Of a stretch of 64,000 nucleotides of DNA, positions 26,915 through 36,604 are shown in pieces. Position 1 is the first letter of the stretch, and each line of letters opens with the position of its first letter. The stretch lies in the NCBI RefSeq assembly GCF_018141405.1, contig NZ_CP058648.1:635001-699000 (forward strand), read 5' to 3'. The notes beneath the pieces are model-generated. The model had not been told where the DNA came from and did not search any database. It saw only the letters and a list, made by a program, of their open reading frames with translations. The DNA comes from Serpentinicella alkaliphila (GTDB lineage: Bacteria; Bacillota; Clostridia; Peptostreptococcales; Natronincolaceae). The position numbers and the translations under genes were made by a program.

Positions 26915-26942
26915 TTATCGGTAATAAATTAAACTAACTTTA
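26915..26942 (-). promoter_or_regulatory. Sigma-D (sigma28) promoter of hag
   Basis: On the minus strand TAAA (26942-26939), 17 bases, CCGATAA (26921-26915). The start of transcription should be near 26908, giving a leader of about 110 bases. Confidence 0.75.
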
Positions 26943-26962
26943 GACCTTTTACTACATTTTTT

Positions 26963-27190
26963 TTATTTTTTTATTAACATTTTTTTCAATGCATCCATAT
27001 TAATACTTTGATTAATTGCAGATACATTCTCCTTCTCTATTTCAACATAAATTTCTTTTCTATATATTTCTATATCTCTAGGTGCTTCTATACCTAGCTT
27101 AACTTTGCCATCCTCTATAGCTAATATCTTAACTTCAATATCTTTCCCTATCACAATACTTTCATTTTGTTTTCTAGTTAAAACAAGCAT
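26963..27190 (-). CDS. csrA: Translational regulator CsrA
   Basis: A 75-residue RNA-binding protein with the whole CsrA fold: MLVLTRKQNESIVIGKDIEVKIL and GIEAPRDIEIYRKEIYVEI. The RNA-contact residues L4, R6 and the GxxAPxxxxxxRxEI segment are present. It abuts fliW directly (no gap) and precedes hag, the classical FliW-CsrA-Hag switch that matches flagellin production to secretion. Confidence 0.96.
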   Translation of the reverse strand: MLVLTRKQNESIVIGKDIEVKILAIEDGKVKLGIEAPRDIEIYRKEIYVEIEKENVSAINQSINMDALKKMLIKK

Positions 27191-27685
27191 CTACAACGCC
27201 TCCTCTACCTTCTCTTCATATATATCATTCCCAGAATTTTTAGTAGAGTTGTTATTTAGTTCATCCATTATATAATGTTTTATGCTATATTTATCTCCTT
27301 CTAATATTACTTGCTTAGCTTTTTTGTTCATTGAATTAATAATAATTGGAGCTGCCAAATTAGCAGTCATTTTGGTTATATCCTCTGGAACCACAACTAT
27401 ACTATACACTATTATATCTTTCTCATTCTCTATCTCAAGTCTAGTTATTGTACTATCGTTAATTACAAAATCATAATCAGGCTTAAATATAAATGGATTC
27501 AAAATTACAAATGTAACATCTTCGTCCTCCACTGATTGTAGCCATTTAAACGGAATATCTGCATCCTCATTATCTAAAATCACATATTCAGTTAAGTTAT
27601 TCAAACCAGGTATACCATCAACAAATTTTAAGATTTTTTCTTTTTCTATCTCTATTTCACCAAAATGTTTTGAATTTATTAACAT
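27191..27685 (-). CDS. fliW: Flagellar assembly factor FliW
   Basis: A 164-residue protein with the FliW features: GIPGLNNLTEYVIL near residue 29, a WLQSVEDEDVTFVILNPF segment (about 48-65) and TANLAAPIIINSMNKKAKQVIL (about 108-129). FliW binds free flagellin or CsrA; when flagellin is exported, FliW inhibits CsrA so that hag can be translated. Longer than the average (about 145) because of a polar C-terminal tail. Stop and csrA start are adjacent. Confidence 0.95.
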   Translation of the reverse strand: MLINSKHFGEIEIEKEKILKFVDGIPGLNNLTEYVILDNEDADIPFKWLQSVEDEDVTFVILNPFIFKPDYDFVINDSTITRLEIENEKDIIVYSIVVVPEDITKMTANLAAPIIINSMNKKAKQVILEGDKYSIKHYIMDELNNNSTKNSGNDIYEEKVEEAL

Positions 27686-27724
27686 TCGATTACCTCCTAT
27701 TTTTTTCGTTATATGTACTTATAA

Positions 27725-27754
27725 GACCAGCTGCAGAATAATTCTGTGCTGGTC
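27725..27754 (-). other. Hairpin between flgL and fliW
   Basis: GACCAGC..CAGAAT (27725-27739) pairs with ATTCTG.GCTGGTC (27741-27754). No T run follows on the transcribed strand, so it is more likely a processing or stability hairpin than a full terminator inside this flagellar operon. Confidence 0.45.
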
Positions 27755-27815
27755 TAGTCATACCCATATTTGTATTTATTAATCTTACTCTAGTTTTCTA
27801 GATTTTTTTTAGATT

Positions 27816-29150
27816 TTATCTTAAAAAATCAAGTAAAGTTGGCTGTATAATCCTAGCACCAACAGATAGGGAAGCTTTATACACATTTTCCTCGTTCATT
27901 AATTCCATAAGAGTCTCGCCCATATCCGCATCCTCTAACTGTGACTGTAATGTTCTGAAGTTTATTTTATCATCTAGTATACGATTATGTACTAACTCCA
28001 TACGGTTAACCTTTGCACCAACCTCAGATCTAGAATTTAACAATCTATTAAGGAATATATCTATATCTGCTAGCTGCTTACTTAACTGTTCATGTTTGCC
28101 ATCAATCATATTTCTTTCTATTCTATCTAATAAATTTATTAATCCAGCCTTTTGAGGTGTAGCAACTATATTCCAATCACCGTCAGAATTCAATACATTC
28201 GACTTTAAATCAACTGCATCAAACATATAATTTCTAAGGGGATGGTCTATGCTTACTATATTTTCATCTAAAACAAACTCTGACATAAATTTCACTATGC
28301 TTTTTGAAACAGCTTCTTTTTCACCCGGTATACCTGTAGGAAGCCCAACAATATTACCATCCACATCTAGATTGAAAATATTTATGTCATTTTCTAAAAC
28401 ACTACCATCTTCATTTGTGAATTTATATGTTGCTTTATATTTCGCAGTGACTGGAGGATCATCACTTTCAGCTTCCATCATTTCAATATTTACTTCTAAC
28501 CCCTCTAATTTAAAAGTTGTAGACTTATCTTCCCCTAATTGTTTAGGAAATTCTAGTGTTAAACTACTTGGTCTTCCTATGTTTTCTAGCACTTCGATTC
28601 CTAAAATATTAATGTCTATAAGCTCCGATACCCCAACCTCAAATTTCATTCTATGGTCTACTAAATTAGGATTCTTTGTATTGTAAGGGTATACAATATA
28701 GTTTCCTTGACTATCTAATAAAGGTCTGTCTGAATTTTTACCAGAAAAAATATATTTCCCCGCATATGTGGAATTTGATAGCCCTATTATTTGAGTCTTA
28801 AGCTCTTTTATTTCACTTTGAATTTTAAATGTCTCCTCAGAGGTTAAAACTCCGTTAGAAGCTTGTACAGTTAACTCTCTAACTCTTTGCATAGCATCTC
28901 CCATGTTTTTAATTGAAATTTCAGTAGTTTCAAGCCAGGATACTGCATCTTCCACATTTTTTCTATGTTGGTCTAATTCACTAATATCTGCACGTATTTT
29001 CAAGCTTCTTGAAATAGCAATAGGGTCATCAGAGGGTTTGTGAATACGTTTACCCGTTGAAACTTGCATCTGCCGTTGATCTAGACGCTGCATGTTACGA
29101 TTTAGGTTTCTCATCATATTAGTAATCATCATATTATTAGTTATTCTCAT
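27816..29150 (-). CDS. flgL: Flagellar hook-associated protein 3 (FlgL)
   Basis: A 444-residue protein with flagellin-like ends: MRITNNMMITNMMRNLNRN and VSTGKRIHKPSDDPIAISRSL at the N-terminus, and LEDADMGETLMELMNEENVYKASL near the C-terminus. It joins the hook to the filament together with FlgK. The middle (about 170-320) is a variable insert. It follows flgK by 10 bases in the flgM-N-K-L-fliW-csrA order. Confidence 0.95.
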   Translation of the reverse strand: MRITNNMMITNMMRNLNRNMQRLDQRQMQVSTGKRIHKPSDDPIAISRSLKIRADISELDQHRKNVEDAVSWLETTEISIKNMGDAMQRVRELTVQASNGVLTSEETFKIQSEIKELKTQIIGLSNSTYAGKYIFSGKNSDRPLLDSQGNYIVYPYNTKNPNLVDHRMKFEVGVSELIDINILGIEVLENIGRPSSLTLEFPKQLGEDKSTTFKLEGLEVNIEMMEAESDDPPVTAKYKATYKFTNEDGSVLENDINIFNLDVDGNIVGLPTGIPGEKEAVSKSIVKFMSEFVLDENIVSIDHPLRNYMFDAVDLKSNVLNSDGDWNIVATPQKAGLINLLDRIERNMIDGKHEQLSKQLADIDIFLNRLLNSRSEVGAKVNRMELVHNRILDDKINFRTLQSQLEDADMGETLMELMNEENVYKASLSVGARIIQPTLLDFLR

Positions 29151-29160
29151 TGCCTATTAC

Positions 29161-30666
29161 CTACCTTCCAACTAAACCTAATCTATTTATGATAGTATCT
29201 AACATTTCATCCATTGTGTTTACCATCCTAGCTGAAGCATTGTATGAATGCTGGTACATTACCATTCTTGATAATTCTTCATCCATTGAAACTCCAGATA
29301 TAGCTTGTCTTTCATTATCTATTAACTCTGTTAATTGTATTTGATTAGTTGCATTCCTCATAGCCTCTTTAGTATCTACCCCTAAGTTTGATATCAAAGA
29401 TTTTATAAAGTCCTCTGGCTTACCTTTTTCATACATACCGGAATCATGTCTTATTTGAGCTATTTTTAAAGCTATGGATCCATCCCCTGGTAACAGAGTT
29501 GCAGCACTGGATGCTGCAATTTTATTTGGATCATCTAAATCTAAGGCAACACCAATATTTTTCGCAGTTATTCCTTGATGAATCGCATTAGTTAATTGAG
29601 TCGCAGTACCCATCATATCTTCAGTACTTACACCATTTGCAGTAAAGAAAAGTATTCCAGTATCCCCATTTAAACCAAAACCTTTAAAATGAAGTTTGTT
29701 TACTTCTTCTGCAAACTTTCTTGCAAACTCATCCAATTGATTCATATAGTAAGGTATGCCTTTATTTTTGCCTTCAGTTTCATCCCTTAAATCTAATAAA
29801 GACCTTAACTCTCCCTTAAGTGCTAAAACATTAAGTGAAGACCCATTTGCCCATTTAACTTCGTTTCTTACAGGGTCATCTAACTTTTTATCCTCTGCGC
29901 TAAGTTTAAAAGTTCTATTGTGATTAACTAATGGCTGTCCATTTATTTGTATAACAGTTTTTTTACCACCATTTTGAAGATCATTTGGGTCAACTACTTC
30001 AAGAACTTCAACGTTTACTATCTTTGATAGTTCATCAATTAATAAATTCCTTTGGTCTCTCAAATCATTTGCACTAGAACCACCAATTTCAGATCTTAGA
30101 ATCTGTTCATTTAAAACTGCTATTTGATCACTATAGCTATTTATTGTGTTTACTGTAGTAACTATGTCAAAGTTAACATCCTTAACCATCTTTTCTAGTT
30201 GGTTATACATATGATTTAAAGAATTTGTAAATGCAACACCCCTTTGTCTCACTAAAGAACGATTAGTTAACTCTTGTGGGTTCTTACTTAGTTCTTGAAT
30301 AGAAGAAAAAAACTCATCCAGCACTGTAGAAATCCCCGTCTTAGATGGTTCGTTCATTATAGCTTCAATAAATTGAAGTCCATCTCTTCTTACTTCCCAA
30401 TGTCCTTGAGCATTTGCTTCCCCACGATATTTAAAGTCTAAGAAATCTACTCTTATTTGCTTTATGCCTAATGTACTTACTCCTGTTCCAATCATCCCTT
30501 GTCCACCTGGTAGTGATAATGGGTTACTTGGGGCCTGATCCAGTCTTTGACGAGTATATCCCTTTGTATTTACATTGGCTATATTGTGTCCAGTTATATC
30601 TAAAGCCCTTTGAGCTGCGAATAGTCCAGATCTAGCTATATTAAAACCAAAAAATGTTGAACGCAT
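29161..30666 (-). CDS. flgK: Flagellar hook-associated protein 1 (FlgK)
   Basis: A 501-residue FlgK with the rod-type N-terminal motif SGLFAAQRALDITGHNIANVNTKGYTRQR and the C-terminal SGVSMDEELSRMVMYQHSYNASARMVNTMDEMLD helix that zips the hook junction. It is exported through the flagellar apparatus and needs FlgN, encoded just upstream. Normal length; no damage visible. Confidence 0.96.
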   Translation of the reverse strand: MRSTFFGFNIARSGLFAAQRALDITGHNIANVNTKGYTRQRLDQAPSNPLSLPGGQGMIGTGVSTLGIKQIRVDFLDFKYRGEANAQGHWEVRRDGLQFIEAIMNEPSKTGISTVLDEFFSSIQELSKNPQELTNRSLVRQRGVAFTNSLNHMYNQLEKMVKDVNFDIVTTVNTINSYSDQIAVLNEQILRSEIGGSSANDLRDQRNLLIDELSKIVNVEVLEVVDPNDLQNGGKKTVIQINGQPLVNHNRTFKLSAEDKKLDDPVRNEVKWANGSSLNVLALKGELRSLLDLRDETEGKNKGIPYYMNQLDEFARKFAEEVNKLHFKGFGLNGDTGILFFTANGVSTEDMMGTATQLTNAIHQGITAKNIGVALDLDDPNKIAASSAATLLPGDGSIALKIAQIRHDSGMYEKGKPEDFIKSLISNLGVDTKEAMRNATNQIQLTELIDNERQAISGVSMDEELSRMVMYQHSYNASARMVNTMDEMLDTIINRLGLVGR

Positions 30667-30694
30667 ATAAACACTCCTATAAATAGTATTAAAG

Positions 30695-31204
30695 CTATAC
30701 CCTCATATCTAGTAAGCTTTTATTTGCCTTTGTATTTTCAGTAGTTGCTTTGCTCCCATAATGGTTAACTTGTTCATTCAAACTTGTCAATAATTCCATA
30801 TTTAAGTTTATATAATCCAAGCTTTGTTTTATAAGCTTCTCGTTTAATTTGTTAATTTCATTTATTTGACCTATTACTTCTAATAGATCATTCCTTATTT
30901 TATCAATCCCATTTAATATATTAGAGTCGATTCCTTTTTCCTCTAAATGAAGTAGGAGCTCGGATAAACTAGTCGGCTCCTTAATATTTATTTCATTTGA
31001 TATATTTACAAATATAGCTCTTCTAATCTTTTCAAAAGTACCCATTTGAGAAATTAGTTGTTGCTCTTTTTTAGTTATTTCATCTAGTTCCTTTACTTTA
31101 CCCTTTACAATAACGTTAGTTTTACCATCAACTAGCTTTGCTACTTCTTTGTACATATTTAATTCTTTTTCTAATGCTTCTTGAAGCTGTTCAATAGACT
31201 TCAT
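30695..31204 (-). CDS. flgN: Flagellar export chaperone FlgN
   Basis: A 169-residue helical protein between flgM and flgK, the standard position of flgN. It begins MKSIEQLQEALEKELNMYKEVAKLVDGK and has the helical heptad pattern of the family. FlgN keeps FlgK and FlgL export-competent in the cytoplasm. The family diverges strongly, so position is a main part of the evidence. Confidence 0.85.
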   Translation of the reverse strand: MKSIEQLQEALEKELNMYKEVAKLVDGKTNVIVKGKVKELDEITKKEQQLISQMGTFEKIRRAIFVNISNEINIKEPTSLSELLLHLEEKGIDSNILNGIDKIRNDLLEVIGQINEINKLNEKLIKQSLDYINLNMELLTSLNEQVNHYGSKATTENTKANKSLLDMRV

Positions 31205-31231
31205 TGATTCTCACCTCACTGCCTGAGCAAT

Positions 31232-31525
31232 TTATATTTTCTTATCAATTATAAGTCCTTCAATTATTTTATCTGCAATCTCTTTTCCAGAAACTTGATA
31301 ATTGCCTGACTGAATTTTTTCTCTCAACTCTTTAACCTTCTCTTCTCTTACTTCTGGCAGTTGTTTAAAGGCCTTTAACGCTACTTGATATTCTTTTGCC
31401 TTTTCTGAAATCTCAATTCTATCCTTAGCTAATTTAGTTGATTCAGTCTTTTCAACAGATTTGCTATTAGATTTATTATATATATTCATGACTTTTTGTA
31501 CGTTCGGATTATTAAAAATCTTCAT
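31232..31525 (-). CDS. flgM: Anti-sigma28 factor FlgM
   Basis: A 97-residue protein. The C-terminal sigma-binding half is recognisable: DRIEISEKAKEYQVALKAFKQLPEVREEKVKELREKIQSGNYQVSGKEIADKIIEG. FlgM holds sigma-D inactive until the hook is complete. It has its own sigma28-type promoter 40-70 bases upstream, so the pair is autoregulated, and it starts the flgM-flgN-flgK-flgL operon. Confidence 0.93.
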   Translation of the reverse strand: MKIFNNPNVQKVMNIYNKSNSKSVEKTESTKLAKDRIEISEKAKEYQVALKAFKQLPEVREEKVKELREKIQSGNYQVSGKEIADKIIEGLIIDKKI

Positions 31526-31565
31526 AAAAACACCTCAACTTTCCATATTTAGTCTTCTACAACTA

Positions 31566-31593
31566 TTATCGGATAAATTGAGGTTTTTCTTTA
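31566..31593 (-). promoter_or_regulatory. Sigma-D (sigma28) promoter of flgM
   Basis: On the minus strand TAAA (31593-31590), 17 bases, CCGATAA (31572-31566). Located between the end of the yvyF-like gene and flgM. Confidence 0.72.
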
Positions 31594-31600
31594 CAATTAT

Positions 31601-32011
31601 TTATCTTTTTTTTCTCATTTCTGCAACATACATTCGATTGTTATTGCTCGAAGTCGTTGGTTTCTTGTCTTCTGGTTTTTTCATGACAGATTGAAACTCT
31701 TTTTTAAGCTCTGCAACACATTTCTCACAAAATCTACCGGATTTTATAGGAACGCCGCATCTTTCACAATCTAGTAAACAATTATTCTCTTCTCTAATTT
31801 CTATTCTATTTTCTCTCAAAAACCTTAAAATTTGTTTTTCGGCTACCCCTGTTCCCTCTGAAACTTCAGTTACAGAGGCTCCAGGATTATCGTATAAGTA
31901 TTCCTTAACTTTTTTAAAATCATCCTCAGTATTACTGGAGCATCTAGAACACATATCAAAGCCATTATAAGAAAATACTCTACCACATTTAGAACAGTTC
32001 CTTAAGTCCAT
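31601..32011 (-). CDS. yvyF: Flagellar operon protein, YvyF-like zinc-finger protein
   Basis: A 136-residue protein of the type found between comF genes and flgM in Firmicutes. It has two zinc-ribbon cysteine sets: NCSKCGRVF with MCSRCSS near the N-terminus and CERCGVPIKSGRFCEKC near residue 81. Between them is a helix-turn-helix-like segment (VTEVSEGTGVAEKQILRFLRE). It may be a regulator of flagellar genes; no function is proven. Same strand as comFC, 24 bases downstream of it. Confidence 0.8.
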   Translation of the reverse strand: MDLRNCSKCGRVFSYNGFDMCSRCSSNTEDDFKKVKEYLYDNPGASVTEVSEGTGVAEKQILRFLRENRIEIREENNCLLDCERCGVPIKSGRFCEKCVAELKKEFQSVMKKPEDKKPTTSSNNNRMYVAEMRKKR

Positions 32012-32035
32012 AAATTATCCTCCCTTTAAATATAT

Positions 32036-32716
32036 CTAATAATATCCTCTTGCAAAGGTTAATAGATTAACCGACTGAGCTCCCGCATCAATTAATACTT
32101 TGCTACAAGCATTTGCTGTAGCCCCTGTAGTCAATACATCATCTACTAAAATCACTCTTTTATTTTTAATAGCTTCATTGTTTTTAACTATAAAAGCACC
32201 CTCTATATTTTCAAACCTTTGTATCCTAGAAAGCTTATTCATATCCTCTGTATTTTTTATTCTCTCAATGACTCTTGCTTTATATTTTTTATTTAAAAGC
32301 CTTTTAAGGTGCTTACATATTAAATGGGTTTGATTATAGCCCCTCCGCTTTTCCTTAGTAAAGTGTAGTGGGACGGCTACTATTACGTCAAATTCAACAT
32401 TATATTCAATTAATTTTTCTTTCATTAATTCAGCTATGGTTTTAGCAATGTATACTTTATCGTAATATTTTAAATTATATATCATCTTCTTAACAACATC
32501 TTTATATATGGCTACAGCATATATTCTTTCAAAGGATAAAAAATCTAAAGAGTCTTCATAGCCATATACAAACTCAATTTTACTATAGCATACTTTACAA
32601 ATGTCGAATATGTCACTTCCAACTAACTCCTCGCCACAAACTATACACTTGACATTTCGAGGATATATGAGGTCTAGTAATACATCAAAATAATCAAGTA
32701 ATTGATCAATTAACAT
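32036..32716 (-). CDS. comFC: ComF family phosphoribosyltransferase-like protein
   Basis: A 226-residue protein with an N-terminal zinc finger (CIVCGEEL...CKVC) and a C-terminal phosphoribosyltransferase fold marked by the PRPP loop VILVDDVLTTGATANAC. ComFC acts in DNA uptake by competent cells in some species and is otherwise often paired with comFA; no comFA lies next to it here, the next gene being recD2. Its chemical reaction is not settled. Confidence 0.9.
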   Translation of the reverse strand: MLIDQLLDYFDVLLDLIYPRNVKCIVCGEELVGSDIFDICKVCYSKIEFVYGYEDSLDFLSFERIYAVAIYKDVVKKMIYNLKYYDKVYIAKTIAELMKEKLIEYNVEFDVIVAVPLHFTKEKRRGYNQTHLICKHLKRLLNKKYKARVIERIKNTEDMNKLSRIQRFENIEGAFIVKNNEAIKNKRVILVDDVLTTGATANACSKVLIDAGAQSVNLLTFARGYY

Positions 32717-32768
32717 TTTCTATCACCCAATTAAATAAATTCTACATAATTTGACATTTTCCTCTTTT

Positions 32769-35003
32769 TTAATTATTCTTTATATTCATATGAAAATCAT
32801 GAAATTTTTTCAATCTAAAGTCCAAACCCGAATACCTAGTTGTAATTTGATTATTATCGACCATGCTCTTTAAATACTTCTCATTCCCAACTAATACTAC
32901 TAAACTTTTAGCCCTTGTAACCGCAGTGTATAGTAGGTTTCTAGTCAGTAGCATCGGTGGTCCCCAACCCATAGGAATTACCACAACTGGGAATTCCGAC
33001 CCTTGGCTTTTATGTATAGTTACACAATAAGCCAATTCTATTTCATCAAGTTGGGAGAAATCGTATTCTACAAGTCTACACTCATCAAATACAATGGTTA
33101 GTTTATCTTCATCCTTATCAATATCAAAAACATAACCGATGTCCCCGTTAAAAATACCTTCACCCCGTTGCTCTATTGCATCCGGATCAATATTATGCCA
33201 TTTTAAAGTATAGTTATTTTTAATTTGCATTACCTTATCGCCTATTCTAAATAACTTTTCCTTTAAGGTTTTTTCCTTCTTATTTTTATTAGGCGGATTT
33301 AAATACTGCTGCAGCTGCTTATTTAGATTTACTGTTCCTATTCGACCTTTTTTCATAGGTGCTAATATTTGAATATCCTTCATTGGGTCTATTTTATAAT
33401 GCTTTGGTAATCTATCAGTCGTCAGTTCCACTAACGTATTTAAGAGCTTATCCTCATCAAACCTAGACATAAAGAAAAAATCCTTATCTTTTACATTCAA
33501 TTCAGGATAGAGACCCTGATTTATTTTATGGGCATTAACTATTATCATACTTTCTTGGGCCTGTCTAAATATTTCATCTAGTTTTACGACCTTAACTATA
33601 TTACTTTCAATTATATCCCTCAAAACATTACCAGCACCAACCGAAGGTAACTGATCCACATCCCCAACTAAAATAACTCTCGTCCCTCGAGCTATAGCCT
33701 TCAATAAACTATTCATTAACAATATGTCTACCATAGATACTTCGTCTATAATTAAGACATCACAGTCTAGGGGGTTTTCTTCATTTCTATTAAAAGTCAT
33801 CTCTACATCGTCCCCGACATAACCCAGCTCTAGCAGTCTATGGATTGTTTTTGCCTCTTTACCTGTTGCCTCAGTCATTCGCTTAGCAGCTCTTCCAGTA
33901 GGCGCTCCCAAAATAACTTTCAGCTTAAATTTTTCAAATACTTTAATCAATGTATTTACAGTCGTAGTTTTCCCTGTTCCAGGACCACCAGTAATAACTA
34001 AAATACCATTTTCAACTGCTTGAAGTATAGCTTCTCTTTGCTTTTTTGCTAAAGATATAGTTACACTTTCTAGCTCTTCGATTACCTTTTCTTTATCAAT
34101 TTTTTGTTCGTCTAATTCTACCTTAGACAACTCTATAATTTTTTTACATACATTAGTTTCAGCATAATAATAGGGCATAGAGTAAACAATTATTTCGTCA
34201 CACAGCCTCTCTAATTGAATCTTTTGATCTAAAGCTAAGTATTGTACTGCTTCTTCTATTAAATCTTCTTTCACATTTAATAGTTTCTTAGCCCTCTCAA
34301 CCAATATCTCTCCGGGGATATAAGTATGTCCTTCTAAATTAAAGGCGTTAATTATATACCTAGTACCTGCGTAAACTCTATACTTTGAGTCAAAGGGAAT
34401 ACCTAGGGTTCTAGCTATTTCATCTGCTGTTTTAAATCCAATACCCCGTATTTCTTCCGCAAGCCTGTAGGGATTTTCTTGAATTATATCTATAGTCTGT
34501 CCACCATACTTTTTATAAATTTTTACCCCATAGTTTGTAGGAATATTATACTTATTCAAAAATAAAATAATTTCACGTAATTCGTGCTGCTCTAGAAAAG
34601 CTTCCTTAATTCCTACTAGCTTTGATTTTCCAATCCCAGAAACCTCTAGAAGTTTTTCAGGTGATTTAGTTAATATCTCTATAGTTTTTAGGCCAAAATG
34701 ATCCACTATTCTTTTAGCCATTTTTTCACCTACCCCTGGAATCATCCCAGAGGATAAATATGAAACTATCTCATTTTCCGTAGAGGGCATAACAAGTCTA
34801 TATTGATTTACCTCTAGCTGTTGGCCATATATGGGATGCATAGTCCACTTTCCCTTAAGTGCTAACTTATCACCTATTTTGACAGTAGGCATATATCCTA
34901 CTATAGTAACTTCATCCTCATCAAATAGCAGACTGGCTACAGTATATCCATTAGTATCATTAGAGAATATAATTTCAACCAGTTGGCCTTCTAATTCAAT
35001 CAC
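32769..35003 (-). CDS. recD2: RecD2-type ATP-dependent DNA helicase
   Basis: A 744-residue helicase of superfamily 1B. The N-terminus (about 1-300) has the OB and helix-hairpin-helix parts typical of RecD2 (GMIPGVGEKMAKRIVDHFG, VSGIGKSKL, RGIGFKTADEIARTLGI). The motor shows Walker A GGPGTGKTTT, Walker B VLIIDEVSMVD, and C-terminal CVTIHKSQGSEFPVVVIP and LLYTAVTRAKSLVVLVG. RecD2 occurs without RecBC and works in repair and replication-fork maintenance. The start is GTG with AGGAGGG before it. Confidence 0.94.
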   Translation of the reverse strand: MIELEGQLVEIIFSNDTNGYTVASLLFDEDEVTIVGYMPTVKIGDKLALKGKWTMHPIYGQQLEVNQYRLVMPSTENEIVSYLSSGMIPGVGEKMAKRIVDHFGLKTIEILTKSPEKLLEVSGIGKSKLVGIKEAFLEQHELREIILFLNKYNIPTNYGVKIYKKYGGQTIDIIQENPYRLAEEIRGIGFKTADEIARTLGIPFDSKYRVYAGTRYIINAFNLEGHTYIPGEILVERAKKLLNVKEDLIEEAVQYLALDQKIQLERLCDEIIVYSMPYYYAETNVCKKIIELSKVELDEQKIDKEKVIEELESVTISLAKKQREAILQAVENGILVITGGPGTGKTTTVNTLIKVFEKFKLKVILGAPTGRAAKRMTEATGKEAKTIHRLLELGYVGDDVEMTFNRNEENPLDCDVLIIDEVSMVDILLMNSLLKAIARGTRVILVGDVDQLPSVGAGNVLRDIIESNIVKVVKLDEIFRQAQESMIIVNAHKINQGLYPELNVKDKDFFFMSRFDEDKLLNTLVELTTDRLPKHYKIDPMKDIQILAPMKKGRIGTVNLNKQLQQYLNPPNKNKKEKTLKEKLFRIGDKVMQIKNNYTLKWHNIDPDAIEQRGEGIFNGDIGYVFDIDKDEDKLTIVFDECRLVEYDFSQLDEIELAYCVTIHKSQGSEFPVVVIPMGWGPPMLLTRNLLYTAVTRAKSLVVLVGNEKYLKSMVDNNQITTRYSGLDFRLKKFHDFHMNIKNN

Positions 35004-35113
35004 TTTAGTGCCCTCCTAAAAACTTTCGTTAGATATATTATTTAATTATAGCACAAAAATCTATAAGTAAAGCCTGGCGCATAAACACCAGGCTCATATT
35101 TTATGGATATTAA

Positions 35114-36295
35114 TTAAAATGCTTCTTTTCTTAAAATTTCAGCTTTATCTGTTTTTTCCCAAGGTAAATCAATATCTGTTCTTCCGAAATGTCCATATGC
35201 TGCTGTTTGTCTATATATTGGTCTTCTTAAGTCTAAGTCCCTAATGATTGCAGCCGGTCTTAAATCAAAATGTTTTTGCACTAATTCTGCAATTTTCTCT
35301 TCCGCAACCTTTGCAGTTCCAAAGGTTTCAACTAAAACAGATACCGGCCTAGCAACACCTATGGCATAAGCAAGTCCAATTTCACATTTATCTGCTAATC
35401 CCGCTGCAACTACATTTTTAGCTACATATCTTGCAGCGTAAGCAGCAGAACGATCTACCTTTGTTGGATCTTTACCAGAGAAAGCCCCACCACCATGTCT
35501 AGCATATCCACCATATGTATCAACTATTATTTTTCTTCCTGTTAATCCTGCATCACCTTGAGGTCCACCAATAACAAATCTTCCCGTTGGATTTATGTAA
35601 TACTTAGTATTTGAGTCTAATAGGTTACTTGGTACTACTTTATTTATTACATGTTGAATCATATCTTTTTCGATAGTTTTCTGGTCAACTTCTGGGCCAT
35701 GTTGCGTTGAAATAACGATCGTGTCTACTCTTTTAGGCTTATCTCCGTCATATTCTATAGTAACCTGAGTTTTTCCATCAGGACGTAAATATTCTAAAGT
35801 CCCATTTTTTCTTACATCTGATAATCTTTTTGATAACTTATGAGCTAAGGAAATAGGCAATGGCATTAATTCAGGAGTTTCGTTACAAGCAAATCCAAAC
35901 ATAAGACCTTGGTCTCCCGCCCCAATAGCTTCAATCTCATCATTCATTTCACCTTTTTTACTTTCTAATGCTTCGTTTACACCCATTGCTATATCAGCTG
36001 ATTGCTCGTCAATTGAAGTAAGCACCGCACAAGTATCGCTATCAAATCCATATTTTGCTCTTGTATATCCTATTTCCTCTATAGTTTTCCTAACTACCTT
36101 AGGGATATCCACATAACAATTAGTAGTAATCTCTCCAGCTACTAAAACTAATCCTGTAGTTACAGATGTTTCACATGCTACCCTAGCATTTTTATCTTGT
36201 TCTAATATGGCATCTAAAACAGCATCTGAAATTTGATCACAAATTTTATCCGGATGACCTTCTGTAACAGATTCTGAAGTAAATAATCTTTTCAT
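35114..36295 (-). CDS. metK: S-adenosylmethionine synthetase
   Basis: A 393-residue enzyme that makes SAM from methionine and ATP. Signature segments are [23 protein letters not shown] (N-terminus), [16 protein letters not shown] (substrate loop) and [23 protein letters not shown] (phosphate-binding). Full length, no lesions. Its leader carries a SAM-I riboswitch, so it should be shut off when SAM is plentiful. Confidence 0.97.
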   Translation of the reverse strand: MKRLFTSESVTEGHPDKICDQISDAVLDAILEQDKNARVACETSVTTGLVLVAGEITTNCYVDIPKVVRKTIEEIGYTRAKYGFDSDTCAVLTSIDEQSADIAMGVNEALESKKGEMNDEIEAIGAGDQGLMFGFACNETPELMPLPISLAHKLSKRLSDVRKNGTLEYLRPDGKTQVTIEYDGDKPKRVDTIVISTQHGPEVDQKTIEKDMIQHVINKVVPSNLLDSNTKYYINPTGRFVIGGPQGDAGLTGRKIIVDTYGGYARHGGGAFSGKDPTKVDRSAAYAARYVAKNVVAAGLADKCEIGLAYAIGVARPVSVLVETFGTAKVAEEKIAELVQKHFDLRPAAIIRDLDLRRPIYRQTAAYGHFGRTDIDLPWEKTDKAEILRKEAF

Positions 36296-36393
36296 TCGTT
36301 AAACCTCCCATTTACTTTTTCTTTTATTACTATACCCTTTTTAATTCCTTCTATTCAAACCTAGACTCTAGTTGGAATTAGCAAATTAACAAT

Positions 36394-36556
36394 AAAAAAA
36401 CCACTTCCACACAAGAAGAGGCCGCATATTTTGCGTCTCCTCATCTTCCAGAATAAAAATTCTGTGGGACTTAGCACCATACGTCATTTCTGCCTATGGT
36501 TGCCGGGTATCATCGGGCCCATCCCTCCACCGCTCTTGATAAGGATCAAGATTTTT
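36394..36556 (-). promoter_or_regulatory. SAM-I (S-box) riboswitch with terminator, controlling metK
   Basis: The aptamer core is canonical: CTTATCAAGAGCGGTGGAG, GGGATGGGCCC and GATGATACCCGGCAACC on the minus strand. The P1 stem is CCTTATC (36544-36538) with GATGAGG (36445-36439). The same GATGAGG can instead pair with CCTCTTC to make the antiterminator. When it is held in P1, CCTCTTC is free to pair with GAAGTGG (36421-36401) in front of seven T (36400-36394). SAM therefore ends transcription before metK. Confidence 0.95.
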
Positions 36557-36604
36557 TCAATTGGCTATATAATATCATCATACAAATTTACTGTCAAGCT
36601 TTTC

